64,000 nucleotides of DNA, taken from the NCBI GenBank assembly GCA_030830005.1, contig JAURNV010000027.1:18401-82400 (forward strand), written 5' to 3'. The DNA comes from Flavobacteriaceae bacterium (GTDB lineage Bacteria > Bacteroidota > Bacteroidia > Flavobacteriales > Flavobacteriaceae). A program made the translations under genes and the position numbers. The notes beneath the pieces were generated by a model. The model was not told the origin of the DNA. It made no database searches and saw only the letters and a list, made by a program, of their open reading frames with translations. Positions 17,699 through 25,694 of the stretch are shown one piece after another. Within the stretch, counting starts at the first letter, position 1; each line of letters opens with the position of its first letter.

Positions 17699-18692
17699 TT
17701 TTTAAAATAGATCTTGGTTGATGTTTAGCAGCAGCCTCTACTAGTAATGAAATGTGCCTTGGCGTAGTACCACAACACCCACCGATGATATTTATAAGTT
17801 GCTCAGAAAAATAGGGCGCTATAAGTGCACACATTTCTTCAGGAGTTTGGTCATAAGCGCCAAAGGCATTGGGTAAACCTGCGTTAGGGTGCGCAGAAAC
17901 AAATTCATGAGTGTGTAACCCAAGACGCTGGACATAAGGTTTTAGTTGATCAGCACCCAAAGCGCAATTAAAACCAACACTCAACAGATTGATATGTGAA
18001 ATAGAAATCAAAAACGCTTCAACAGTTTGTCCCGAAAGGGTACGCCCAGAAGCATCGGTAATCGTACCGCTTACCATAATTGGAATATCGAGTTGTAATT
18101 CCTCCTTTATTTCATCAATAGCAAAAAGGGCAGCTTTAGCATTTAGTGTATCAAAAATAGTTTCTACCAAAAGGATATCTACACCCCCCTCAATCAGCGC
18201 TAGCGTTTGTTCGCGATAGGCATCTTTTAATTCATTGAAAGTTATAGCTCTAAATCCGGGATCATTTACATCGGGCGACATGCTTGCCGTTTTATTGGTT
18301 GGCCCAATAGATCCTGCCACAAAACGTGGTTTGTCTGGATTTTTAGCAGTGTATTCGTCAGCTGCTTTTCGAGCAATTTTAGCAGCAGTAATATTGAGCT
18401 CCTTAACACAATCTTCCAAGGCATAATCTGCCATAGCGATGCTTGTGCTTGAGAAAGTATTTGTTTCGATTATATCTGCTCCCGCTTCCAAATACTTAAC
18501 ATGAACCTCATAAATGGCATCTGGCTGGGTTATAGAAAGCAGGTCGTTGTTCCCAACAAGTGGAACGGAATGGTTATCAAATCGATTTCCGCGAAAATCT
18601 TCTTCCTCAAAAGCATAGGCCTGTAACATAGTCCCCATAGCGCCATCAAGAACCAAAATACGTTCTGCTAAAAGAGCTTTTAACTTACTCAT
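17691..18692 (-). CDS. metH: Homocysteine S-methyltransferase subunit of split methionine synthase
   Basis: The 333-residue protein corresponds to the N-terminal domain of MetH. It shows [38 protein letters not shown], and the zinc-binding cysteines in [10 protein letters not shown] and [13 protein letters not shown]. The zinc activates homocysteine for methyl transfer. The stop overlaps the start of the larger subunit by 8 bp, so the two should be made in equal amounts. I recall this split arrangement in other Flavobacteriia. The gene starts 4 bp inside the upstream metZ-type gene. Confidence 0.94.
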   Translation of the reverse strand: MSKLKALLAERILVLDGAMGTMLQAYAFEEEDFRGNRFDNHSVPLVGNNDLLSITQPDAIYEVHVKYLEAGADIIETNTFSSTSIAMADYALEDCVKELNITAAKIARKAADEYTAKNPDKPRFVAGSIGPTNKTASMSPDVNDPGFRAITFNELKDAYREQTLALIEGGVDILLVETIFDTLNAKAALFAIDEIKEELQLDIPIMVSGTITDASGRTLSGQTVEAFLISISHINLLSVGFNCALGADQLKPYVQRLGLHTHEFVSAHPNAGLPNAFGAYDQTPEEMCALIAPYFSEQLINIIGGCCGTTPRHISLLVEAAAKHQPRSILKNA

Positions 18693-19867
18693 AATACGGC
18701 ATCCAATGCAAATCTTAAATCGTTAATTATATCGTCTGTGTGTTCTAATCCTACAGAAATACGAATAAGGCCACCCGTGATATCCACCGCTAACCGGTCT
18801 TCCTCGCTTAATTTACTATGGGTAGAAAATGCAGGTTGGGTGACTATGGTTCGGGTATCTCCCAAATTGGAAGAGCGAGAACATAATTGCACCGCATCAA
18901 TGAATCGTTGTCCGCCTGCAAGTCCGCCTTTAACTTGAAAAGCAATTACATTACCACCTCGTTTCATTTGTCTTTTTGCAATTTCATATTGAGGGTGATC
19001 ATGGTGAAACGGATAGCGAACCTCTTCGACAGCATTGTGAGTGACAAGAAAGTCCACAACTTTTTCTGCATTATCACAGTGTTTATCCACACGTACGGCC
19101 AAAGTTTCTAGGCTTTTAGAAAGCGTCCATGCGTTAAAAGGCGAAATAGAAGGTCCAGTATTTCGGGCAAATAAATAAATTTCCCGAATCAAATCAGAAC
19201 GACCTACGGTAACGCCGCCCAATACTCTACCTTGTCCATCAATGAGTTTCGTGGCAGAATGAATAACCAAATCAGCACCAAAAGCAATGGGCTGTTGCAA
19301 ATAGGGAGTAGCAAAACAATTGTCAATTACTAATATAAGGTTGTGTTTTTTTGCCAGCACCCCAAGGCGTTCTAAATCCAAAACTTGAAGTCCAGGATTT
19401 GTTGGCGACTCGGCATAAATCATCTTGGTATTAGGGGTTATCAACCCTTCAAATTGATCCAAATCTGAAACGTCAAAATAAGAGGTTTGGATATTCCACT
19501 TTGGGAAATACTTTGTGAACAGTGTGTGTGTTGATCCAAATACGGCTCGTGCGGACAAAATATGATCTCCGCTATTCAATAAAGCCGCAAAGGTGCCAAA
19601 TACTGCTGCCATGCCAGTAGCAAAAGCATACCCGGCTTCAGCGCCTTCCATTTTACAAATTTTTTCTACAAATTCACTTGCATTTGGATTTGTAAACCGG
19701 CTATAAATATTCTTTTCCTTTTCTTCTGCGAAAGAGGCACGCATATCTTCGGCATCGTCAAAAACAAAACTTGAAGTAAGGTAAAGCGGTACACTATGCT
19801 CACTGTGCTGAGATCTTTCTATTTGGGTTCGAATGGCATTGGTTTCAAATTTTTTACTTTGGGACAT
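18689..19867 (-). CDS. metZ: O-succinyl/acetylhomoserine sulfhydrylase (MetZ type)
   Basis: A Cys/Met-metabolism PLP enzyme of 392 residues. It shows YSRFTNPNASEFVEKI, ATGMAAVFGT, PTNPGLQVLDLE, DNCFATPYLQQP and the PLP lysine in HSATKLIDGQGRVLGG. The SATK..DGQGRVLGG signature is typical of MetZ, which makes homocysteine directly from activated homoserine and sulfide. A second family member, MetY, lies upstream in the same operon, so the two may differ in acyl donor or serve cystathionine chemistry. It overlaps both neighbours (osmC-like gene by 14 bp, metH by 4 bp). Confidence 0.88.
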   Translation of the reverse strand: MSQSKKFETNAIRTQIERSQHSEHSVPLYLTSSFVFDDAEDMRASFAEEKEKNIYSRFTNPNASEFVEKICKMEGAEAGYAFATGMAAVFGTFAALLNSGDHILSARAVFGSTHTLFTKYFPKWNIQTSYFDVSDLDQFEGLITPNTKMIYAESPTNPGLQVLDLERLGVLAKKHNLILVIDNCFATPYLQQPIAFGADLVIHSATKLIDGQGRVLGGVTVGRSDLIREIYLFARNTGPSISPFNAWTLSKSLETLAVRVDKHCDNAEKVVDFLVTHNAVEEVRYPFHHDHPQYEIAKRQMKRGGNVIAFQVKGGLAGGQRFIDAVQLCSRSSNLGDTRTIVTQPAFSTHSKLSEEDRLAVDITGGLIRISVGLEHTDDIINDLRFALDAVL

Positions 19868-20279
19868 AAGGAGTATTATTTACAATTACAGAGAAGGTGA
19901 TTTCAGCAGTAGCTGCTAGAGTTAAGGAAACGGAACAATACTTGGTGAAAGACAAATGCGCCGCGCGATAAATTTTTTCAGGATTTACTTCGCCTGTCAC
20001 ATGTAGTGTAGCATGGATTTTGGTAAATAAAGACGGGGCAGCCTTGTCTTTTCGTGCTCCATCTACATCAATTTCTAATGAATCAAAAGTCACTTTTTGC
20101 TTATTTAAAATAGCGATGATATCAATACTAGAGCAACCTGCAACTGCCATAAGTAATAGTTCCATTGGACTAGCGCCTTGCGGTGTATCCCCAGTTTTGT
20201 TATCGATAGCAATTTGATGCCCTCGATCATTCTCAATTGTAGAAAAATATCCTGATTGGTTGGTTAACTTTATATTCAT
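19854..20279 (-). CDS. OsmC-family protein
   Basis: The 141-residue protein has the OsmC/YhfA pattern: GDTPQGASPMELLLMAVAGCSSID with the reactive cysteine (Cys after AVAG), a central beta stretch, and a helix region HLSFTKYCSVSLTLAATAEI with a second cysteine. OsmC relatives reduce organic hydroperoxides or act on thiol substrates through this cysteine pair. It overlaps metX by 4 bp and metZ by 14 bp, so it is bound into the methionine operon. A role with sulfur intermediates is likely, but its function is not established by the sequence. Confidence 0.85.
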   Translation of the reverse strand: MNIKLTNQSGYFSTIENDRGHQIAIDNKTGDTPQGASPMELLLMAVAGCSSIDIIAILNKQKVTFDSLEIDVDGARKDKAAPSLFTKIHATLHVTGEVNPEKIYRAAHLSFTKYCSVSLTLAATAEITFSVIVNNTPYVPK

Positions 20280-21253
20280 AGGGTTAGTATTTTGGTTGTA
20301 AATACTTCGCTGAGTAGTGCATTAAGTTGATCATGTTCAATGAGAAACGCATCATGTCCGTGAATGGAAGTAATGGTTTTAAAAAACATATTGGGTTTTA
20401 CGTTCATCAATCGGCGATAGGTTTCGCGGTTGTCTTCGTGTGTAAAAAACAAATCCGTATCGATGGAAACTAGGTAAATATTGCCTGCTATTTTAGCCAC
20501 TACCTTTTCAAAGGAATCGCGGTCTTGACAAATATCAACAGTTCCCAAGAGGTGATTCATGGTCTTGTAAGCACGCACATCAAAACGTGCTGCGAGTTTA
20601 TTGCCATGATGCATTAACCAAGTTTCAACATTATAACGCTTAAGCTGAGGGTGCGTAGAACGTCCAAAACGCGATTTAAACGACTGTGGTGTGCGGTAAC
20701 ACAACATGGCATGAATACGTGCATCTTCCAGTGGATTGTCCGAATTTTTTAGTAGTCGCTCCTGCAATAAAACATTAGCCAATATCCAATCCGACGACTG
20801 CCAATGACATGCTATTGGAATTACATTTTGAATAAAATTTGGATGAGAAACCGCCATTTCCCACGCTAATGCACCTCCAATTGAGCCTCCAATGGCAGCA
20901 TAAAGCTGTTTTACACCAAGCTCGCCTAAAACAACCTTAAATGCTTCCGACACGTCACGTAAAATCCAATCTTGATAATCAACTAAAAAATTGTCATCAT
21001 ATCCATTTCCAGGAAAGTTAAAAGCGATAACACTATATACTTCCGTATCGATCAACATCCTTGGTCCAATAATATCATTCCACCATCCTTCTTTGCCTGT
21101 AACATTAGAGTTACCTGTTAGTGAATGATTGACTAATACCACAGGTGCTTTATCTAACGGCTGCCCAAATACTTGGTAAGAAAGCGACAAAGAAATAACT
21201 TTACCGCTGCACAATTGAAAAGAAGGAAGTAAATGTTTTTGAAGTGACGACAT
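20276..21253 (-). CDS. metX: Homoserine O-acetyltransferase
   Basis: An alpha/beta-hydrolase-fold acyltransferase of 325 residues. It has VLVNHSLTGNSNV (oxyanion region), the nucleophile elbow IGGSIGGALAWEMA with Ser, CHWQSSDW, the acid Asp in SIDTDLFFT and the catalytic His in SIHGHDAFLIEH. It activates homoserine for sulfhydrylation by the metY and metZ products in the same operon. Acyl preference (acetyl or succinyl) cannot be fixed from the motifs alone. It is 23 bp downstream of metY and overlaps the osmC-like gene by 4 bp. Confidence 0.92.
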   Translation of the reverse strand: MSSLQKHLLPSFQLCSGKVISLSLSYQVFGQPLDKAPVVLVNHSLTGNSNVTGKEGWWNDIIGPRMLIDTEVYSVIAFNFPGNGYDDNFLVDYQDWILRDVSEAFKVVLGELGVKQLYAAIGGSIGGALAWEMAVSHPNFIQNVIPIACHWQSSDWILANVLLQERLLKNSDNPLEDARIHAMLCYRTPQSFKSRFGRSTHPQLKRYNVETWLMHHGNKLAARFDVRAYKTMNHLLGTVDICQDRDSFEKVVAKIAGNIYLVSIDTDLFFTHEDNRETYRRLMNVKPNMFFKTITSIHGHDAFLIEHDQLNALLSEVFTTKILTL

Positions 21254-21276
21254 ATTGCCAATAACCCTTTTAAATT

Positions 21277-22551
21277 TTATAACGTGTCAAATGCAGCTTG
21301 AAGGTCTGCCTTCAAATCATTAATATCCTCCAACCCAACAGATAAACGGATAAGATCGTTTGTTACTCCTGTATCTTCTTGTTGTTCAGGTGTAAGCTGC
21401 TGATGAGTAGTACTTGCGTTATGAATAATCAAGGATTTAGAATCTCCAAAGTTTGCAAGCAATGAGAAAATTTTGGTGTTATCCGCAATTTTCTTTGCCG
21501 CTTCAAATCCGCCTCTAGCACCAAATGTCACTACTCCGCTTTGTCCTTTAGAAAGGTATTCGTCAGAGAGTGCTTTATATTTACTGGATTCCAATCCAGG
21601 ATAATTTACCCACTCCACGGCGTCGTTTTCACTTAACCATTTTGCTAATTCGAGTGCATTTTGACTATGCTTTTGCATTCTTACCTCAAGAGTTTCAAGG
21701 CCTTGAATAATCTGGAAAGAGTTAAACGGACTTATGGAACCTCCTAAGTCACGTAGTCCTTCAATACGAACACGAGCAATATATGCTGCAGGACCAAGCG
21801 CTTCGTGATAATTGAGTCCATGATAGGATGGAGACGGAGAAGTAAATTCAGGAAACTTACCGCTAGACCAATCAAATGTTCCTGCATCAATAATCACACC
21901 CCCCATAGCTGTTCCATTACCGTTGATGTATTTAGTAAGCGAGTGAATTACAATGTTTGCTCCATGCTCAATAGGGTTTAATAGTGCAGGCGTAGCTACC
22001 GTATTATCTACCATAAAAGGAATTTTATGCTTTTTAGCAACTTCGGAAATTGATTTTAAGTCTAATACATCCAATTTTGGATTCCCTAATGATTCTGCAA
22101 AAATCAAACGGGTATTATCTTGTATCGCTTTATCAAAGTTTGATACATCGTTTGGATCAACAAATGTGGTTGTAATGCCAAATCGTGGCAACATAGACTT
22201 TAGCATATTGTAAGAACCTCCATACAAGCTATTTGATGAAACAATATGATCCCCTGCTTTTAAGAAAGTCAAAATTCCTGTTGATGCAGCTGCCGTTCCA
22301 GAGCAAGTTGCCACTGCAGCAATACCACCCTCAAGAGCAGCCATCCGCTGTTCTAACACATCAGTTGTTGGATTATTTAATCGGGTGTAGATATAGCCAG
22401 GCTCTGCAAGAGCAAATAAGTTGGCCGCATGCTCGGCGTTCTTAAAAACGTACGAGGTGGATTGGTACAACGGTACTGCTCGCGTTCCCTGTGTTTGGGT
22501 TACATCATGCCCAACATGAAGGGCATTGGTTGAAAATTTAGTATTACTCAT
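21277..22551 (-). CDS. metY: O-acetylhomoserine aminocarboxypropyltransferase (sulfhydrylase)
   Basis: The 424-residue PLP enzyme has TNALHVGHD at the N-terminus, YTRLNNPTTDVLEQRMAALEGG, NSLYGGSYNML, PLP lysine in IHSLTKYINGNGTAMGG, and the insertion HEALGPAAYIARVRIEGLRDLGG that marks the MetY subgroup. It forms homocysteine from O-acetylhomoserine and sulfide. It starts 4 bp after metK ends, and metX, which makes its substrate, follows. Confidence 0.94.
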   Translation of the reverse strand: MSNTKFSTNALHVGHDVTQTQGTRAVPLYQSTSYVFKNAEHAANLFALAEPGYIYTRLNNPTTDVLEQRMAALEGGIAAVATCSGTAAASTGILTFLKAGDHIVSSNSLYGGSYNMLKSMLPRFGITTTFVDPNDVSNFDKAIQDNTRLIFAESLGNPKLDVLDLKSISEVAKKHKIPFMVDNTVATPALLNPIEHGANIVIHSLTKYINGNGTAMGGVIIDAGTFDWSSGKFPEFTSPSPSYHGLNYHEALGPAAYIARVRIEGLRDLGGSISPFNSFQIIQGLETLEVRMQKHSQNALELAKWLSENDAVEWVNYPGLESSKYKALSDEYLSKGQSGVVTFGARGGFEAAKKIADNTKIFSLLANFGDSKSLIIHNASTTHQQLTPEQQEDTGVTNDLIRLSVGLEDINDLKADLQAAFDTL

Positions 22552-22555
22552 ATAA

Positions 22556-23809
22556 TTATGTTAAAAATTGATTTTTGAAAGTGGTTACTAAGTCGAGTTT
22601 TTCCCACGTGAATAATTCCACTGTACAGTCTATGCGACCGTTATAAGGTGACTCGAATGTCTTTGTTACAGTTTTGGGTACTCTACCCATATGCCCATAA
22701 GCTGCTGTCTCTAGATAAATAGGGTTTCTGAGCTTTAGTCGTTTTTCAATGCCGTATGGGGTTAAATCAACAAGGCTTGAAATGTTCTTAGCAATTTCAG
22801 AATCACTCATAAGGGTTTTAGCCGTTCCATAAGTATTGATGAAAATCGATGTTGGTGCAGCTACCCCAATGGCATAGCTCAACTGAACAAGAACCTCGCT
22901 ACAAACACCCGCCGCAACTAAGTTTTTAGCAATGTGACGTGCAGCATATGCTGCGCTTCTATCTACTTTAGATGGATCTTTCCCGCTAAATGCACCTCCG
23001 CCGTGAGCGCCTTTTCCCCCATATGTGTCTACAATTATTTTACGACCAGTAAGTCCAGTATCGCCATGAGGTCCTCCGATTACAAACTTTCCCGTTGGGT
23101 TGATATGGTAGGAGATGTCTTTTCCAAATAAGGCTTGTATTCCCTCTGGATAACTGGAAATTACTTTCGGCATCACTATATCGGTCAAATCTTTTCTGAT
23201 TTTGGCTAACATTGCCTCGTCTTCGTCAAACGCATCGTGTTGGGTAGAAATCACAATGGTGTCTACACGAATAGGATGATGGTCATCAGAATATTCTAAG
23301 GTTACCTGCGATTTTGCATCTGGTCTTAAATATGGAATTTGTGATTTCTCGCGTCTAAATTCGGAAAGTGTACGCATGATATTGTGGGCAATATCCAGCG
23401 CCAAAGGCATGTAGTTTTCGGTTTCATTATTGGCGTATCCAAACATAATACCTTGGTCTCCAGCCCCTTGCTGAGCGTCTTCTTCTCGTTCTACTCCCTG
23501 ATTGATGTCGGCAGATTGTTCGTGAATAAGTGAAATTACACCACACGAATCTCCCGAAAATTGGTAGGCATCCTCGGTATATCCAATTCGGTTAATGGTG
23601 TCTCGTGCTATAGACTGAAGGTCTAAATACGTTTTGCTTTTTACTTCTCCTGCAACAATTGCTTGACCTGTGGTCACTAAAGTTTCGCAGGCAACCTTAC
23701 TATTGGGGTCAAAGGCGATAAAATGATCTAATAGTGCATCGCTAATTTGATCTGAAACTTTATCTGGGTGTCCTTCACCTACTGATTCTGATGTGAAAAA
23801 ATATGACAT
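22556..23809 (-). CDS. metK: S-adenosylmethionine synthetase
   Basis: MetK makes SAM from methionine and ATP. The 417-residue protein shows [66 protein letters not shown] and the expected metal and K+ sites in these motifs. It is the first gene of the run, immediately behind a SAM-II riboswitch whose ligand is its own product. The start ATG sits 3 nt after a perfect 10-bp hairpin arm, which points to translational control. Confidence 0.97.
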   Translation of the reverse strand: MSYFFTSESVGEGHPDKVSDQISDALLDHFIAFDPNSKVACETLVTTGQAIVAGEVKSKTYLDLQSIARDTINRIGYTEDAYQFSGDSCGVISLIHEQSADINQGVEREEDAQQGAGDQGIMFGYANNETENYMPLALDIAHNIMRTLSEFRREKSQIPYLRPDAKSQVTLEYSDDHHPIRVDTIVISTQHDAFDEDEAMLAKIRKDLTDIVMPKVISSYPEGIQALFGKDISYHINPTGKFVIGGPHGDTGLTGRKIIVDTYGGKGAHGGGAFSGKDPSKVDRSAAYAARHIAKNLVAAGVCSEVLVQLSYAIGVAAPTSIFINTYGTAKTLMSDSEIAKNISSLVDLTPYGIEKRLKLRNPIYLETAAYGHMGRVPKTVTKTFESPYNGRIDCTVELFTWEKLDLVTTFKNQFLT

Positions 23810-23812
23810 ATA

Positions 23813-23859
23813 CTTGCTTTTTTGAAGAATTGAGACCGATTGTACTCATAAAAAGCAAG
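23813..23859 (-). promoter_or_regulatory. Hairpin abutting the metK start codon (expression platform candidate)
   Basis: CTTGCTTTTT (23850-23859) and AAAAAGCAAG (23813-23822) form a perfect 10-bp inverted repeat on the transcript, with a 27-nt loop. The 3' arm ends 3 nt before the metK ATG. The 5' arm begins where the SAM-II aptamer ends, so folding of the aptamer and of this helix could influence one another and gate translation. No U-run follows, so it is not a terminator. Confidence 0.65.
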
Positions 23860-23862
23860 CTG

Positions 23863-23912
23863 TTTTAGCAGTTTTTTTGAGAGGTTGCAATCAGTCAAAT
23901 CCTTCCTCTGGT
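23863..23912 (-). ncRNA. SAM-II riboswitch
   Basis: The reverse strand matches the SAM-II layout. A P1 stem AGAGG (23905-23909) pairs with CCTCT (23880-23884). Inside it GATTTGACTGATTGCAA resembles the conserved GATTTAACC..ATTGCAA core. Downstream an A-rich linker leads to GCTAAAA (23863-23869), the conserved 3' element that forms the pseudoknot and contacts SAM. It lies directly after a good promoter and about 55 nt upstream of metK. SAM-II elements are known in alphaproteobacteria and Bacteroidota; the assignment here is from sequence recall and not a covariance search. Confidence 0.88.
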
Positions 23913-23916
23913 GGCA

Positions 23917-23946
23917 CAAATATACAACCTCCTCAAAAAAATACAA
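23917..23946 (-). promoter_or_regulatory. Promoter of the metK operon (TTG-N19-TATATTTG)
   Basis: The reverse strand has TTG (23944-23946), 19 nt, then TATATTTG (23917-23924), a strong Bacteroidota promoter. The transcript would begin near 23912, right at the start of the SAM-II aptamer, so almost no RNA precedes the sensor. Confidence 0.82.
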
Positions 23947-23953
23947 TACTTTC

Positions 23954-24940
23954 TTAACGGAAACTGAAAGAAACACCCGCATTTAGGGTGTTAAACTCCT
24001 GAAGAGTATAGTTGGCAAAGATTTTTAAGAATAATAGGTTGGCTCTAAGCCCAATCAATGCATGAGTTCCCGTATACGTGTTTTCAGATTTTAGTGGGTC
24101 TTTAAGGGATCTAGTAGTCATGTCGGCTAAGGAAATTTCATAATTCCCTAACATTTGCATGCTAGCATCTCCTTTGCCATAGCCAAAACCACCCACAACG
24201 CTAATTATTGGAAAGTCTAATGAGGCCAAGGCTTGGATTAAAAATGTATCAACATCATAAGTGATTTTTTGGTTTGAATTGGTACTACTCAATTGGTAAT
24301 CAATATTCATTTTGGAATATGCTGCAATGGCTGATACATTTAAAGGGAGTTTATCTAGTAAGCCCAAATATTGCATCAAGTTATGCTTTAGTGCAACACC
24401 CGTAAGTCCAAATTCAGCACCTTGATTTTCAATTTTTGGAATGTATCTAATAATAATGTCTGTATCAAAAAATAATCCCACTCCCGCTTGTATGTATGGC
24501 GTAGGTAACGAATTCATAACCAAATCATCTTCAATACCCCCCGGTAAAGTAATTGATTGAGTAATTGAAGTTCCTGGAAGAGTATAAGTAAATTCGGTTC
24601 CCACATCTTTACCAAATATTGTGCTGGAAGAATTAGAACTTGGAAGAAGTTGTTTAAGTCCCAAACTATTAGGATTAAAGGACTTTGCTCCATCAGAAAC
24701 ACTGGGAGAAACTGCTCCAAAGGTAAGGTCAAAACCGAATTTCTTGTGCGTCTTTGCTGATGATGCCCATCCGCTATTAAGGCTGTATGTAAGCGATTGG
24801 CCCAAGGGTGCAACATAGGCGTCTACCAGAAGTTGAGCGTCTTCTGTTGTGGCTGCTAAGACGCTATCGAGGTTGTCGAAAAGTTGTGCGGAAGAGAAAA
24901 AGGTTGATAAAAAAGCGAAAAATAAAATAAGGCGTTTCAT
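23954..24940 (-). CDS. Predicted outer-membrane beta-barrel protein (DUF6588-like)
   Basis: A 328-residue protein with a signal peptide (MKRLILFFAFLSTFFSSAQ) and a mature part rich in alternating hydrophobic and polar stretches that ends in an aromatic, ALIGLRANLLFLKIFANYTLQEFNTLNAGVSFSFR-like beta-strand pattern (final residue Arg after Phe). This resembles the DUF6588 family common in Flavobacteriia. The function is unknown; a barrel in the outer membrane is inferred. A TATATTTG box at 24966-24973 precedes it. It ends just beyond the metK promoter and is transcribed in the same direction, so read-through into the metK operon is possible. Confidence 0.75.
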   Translation of the reverse strand: MKRLILFFAFLSTFFSSAQLFDNLDSVLAATTEDAQLLVDAYVAPLGQSLTYSLNSGWASSAKTHKKFGFDLTFGAVSPSVSDGAKSFNPNSLGLKQLLPSSNSSSTIFGKDVGTEFTYTLPGTSITQSITLPGGIEDDLVMNSLPTPYIQAGVGLFFDTDIIIRYIPKIENQGAEFGLTGVALKHNLMQYLGLLDKLPLNVSAIAAYSKMNIDYQLSSTNSNQKITYDVDTFLIQALASLDFPIISVVGGFGYGKGDASMQMLGNYEISLADMTTRSLKDPLKSENTYTGTHALIGLRANLLFLKIFANYTLQEFNTLNAGVSFSFR

Positions 24941-25073
24941 AATAAGAGGTTTAAGTTTAATGATTCAAATATATAACAAAGGGAAGCTTATTCTTTACAA
25001 AGAGTGAGATTAGAACCAATTTATATGAATTTCTTTTTGGAAAGATACTTATATTGTGGCTTAATTTTTTAGT

Positions 25074-25694
25074 ATGCATATAGCCATAGCGGGAAACATA
25101 GGAGCCGGAAAAACATCGCTAACCGAGTTGTTACATAAACATTATAACTGGGAAGCCCTATATGAAGATGTTGTTAAAAATCCATACTTAGACGACTTTT
25201 ATGCAGAAATGGAACGTTGGTCATTTAATCTTCAGATTTATTTTCTAAACAGTAGGTTTCGACAGCTATTAGAAATCCAAAAGAACGGCAACAATGTTGT
25301 TCAAGATCGCTCCATATATGAAGACGCACACATATTTGCGCCCAACTTACATGCTATGGGACTTATGACGCACCGTGATTTTAGCAACTATACAGCAGTC
25401 TTTGAATTGATGGAATCTTTAGTCAAAGGCCCGGATTTGATGATTTACCTAAGAAGTTCTATATCAAACTTGGTATCGCAAATTCATAAACGCGGTAGAG
25501 AGTATGAAAACTCTATAAGCATTGAATATTTGAGTAGGCTCAACGAACGTTACGAAGCCTGGGTACACAATTATGACAAAGGAAAGCTACTTATTATTGA
25601 TGTAGATGAGCTTAACTTTGTTGACATCAAAGAAGACCTTGGCGTTGTAATTGAAAAAATTGATGCCGAGCTAAGCGGACTTTTCGCAAGTTAA
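25074..25694 (+). CDS. Deoxynucleoside kinase (dGK/dAK/dCK family)
   Basis: The 206-residue protein starts with the P-loop GNIGAGKTSL and has EDVVKNPYLDDFYAEMERWSFNLQIYFLNSR, the DRS motif (QDRSIYEDAHIF) and a lid with arginines (HKRGREYENSI). This is the deoxynucleoside kinase fold that salvages deoxynucleosides using ATP. Substrate choice (dA, dG or dC) is not clear from the motifs. The stop overlaps the convergent pyrophosphatase gene by 4 bp. Confidence 0.9.
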   Translation: MHIAIAGNIGAGKTSLTELLHKHYNWEALYEDVVKNPYLDDFYAEMERWSFNLQIYFLNSRFRQLLEIQKNGNNVVQDRSIYEDAHIFAPNLHAMGLMTHRDFSNYTAVFELMESLVKGPDLMIYLRSSISNLVSQIHKRGREYENSISIEYLSRLNERYEAWVHNYDKGKLLIIDVDELNFVDIKEDLGVVIEKIDAELSGLFAS

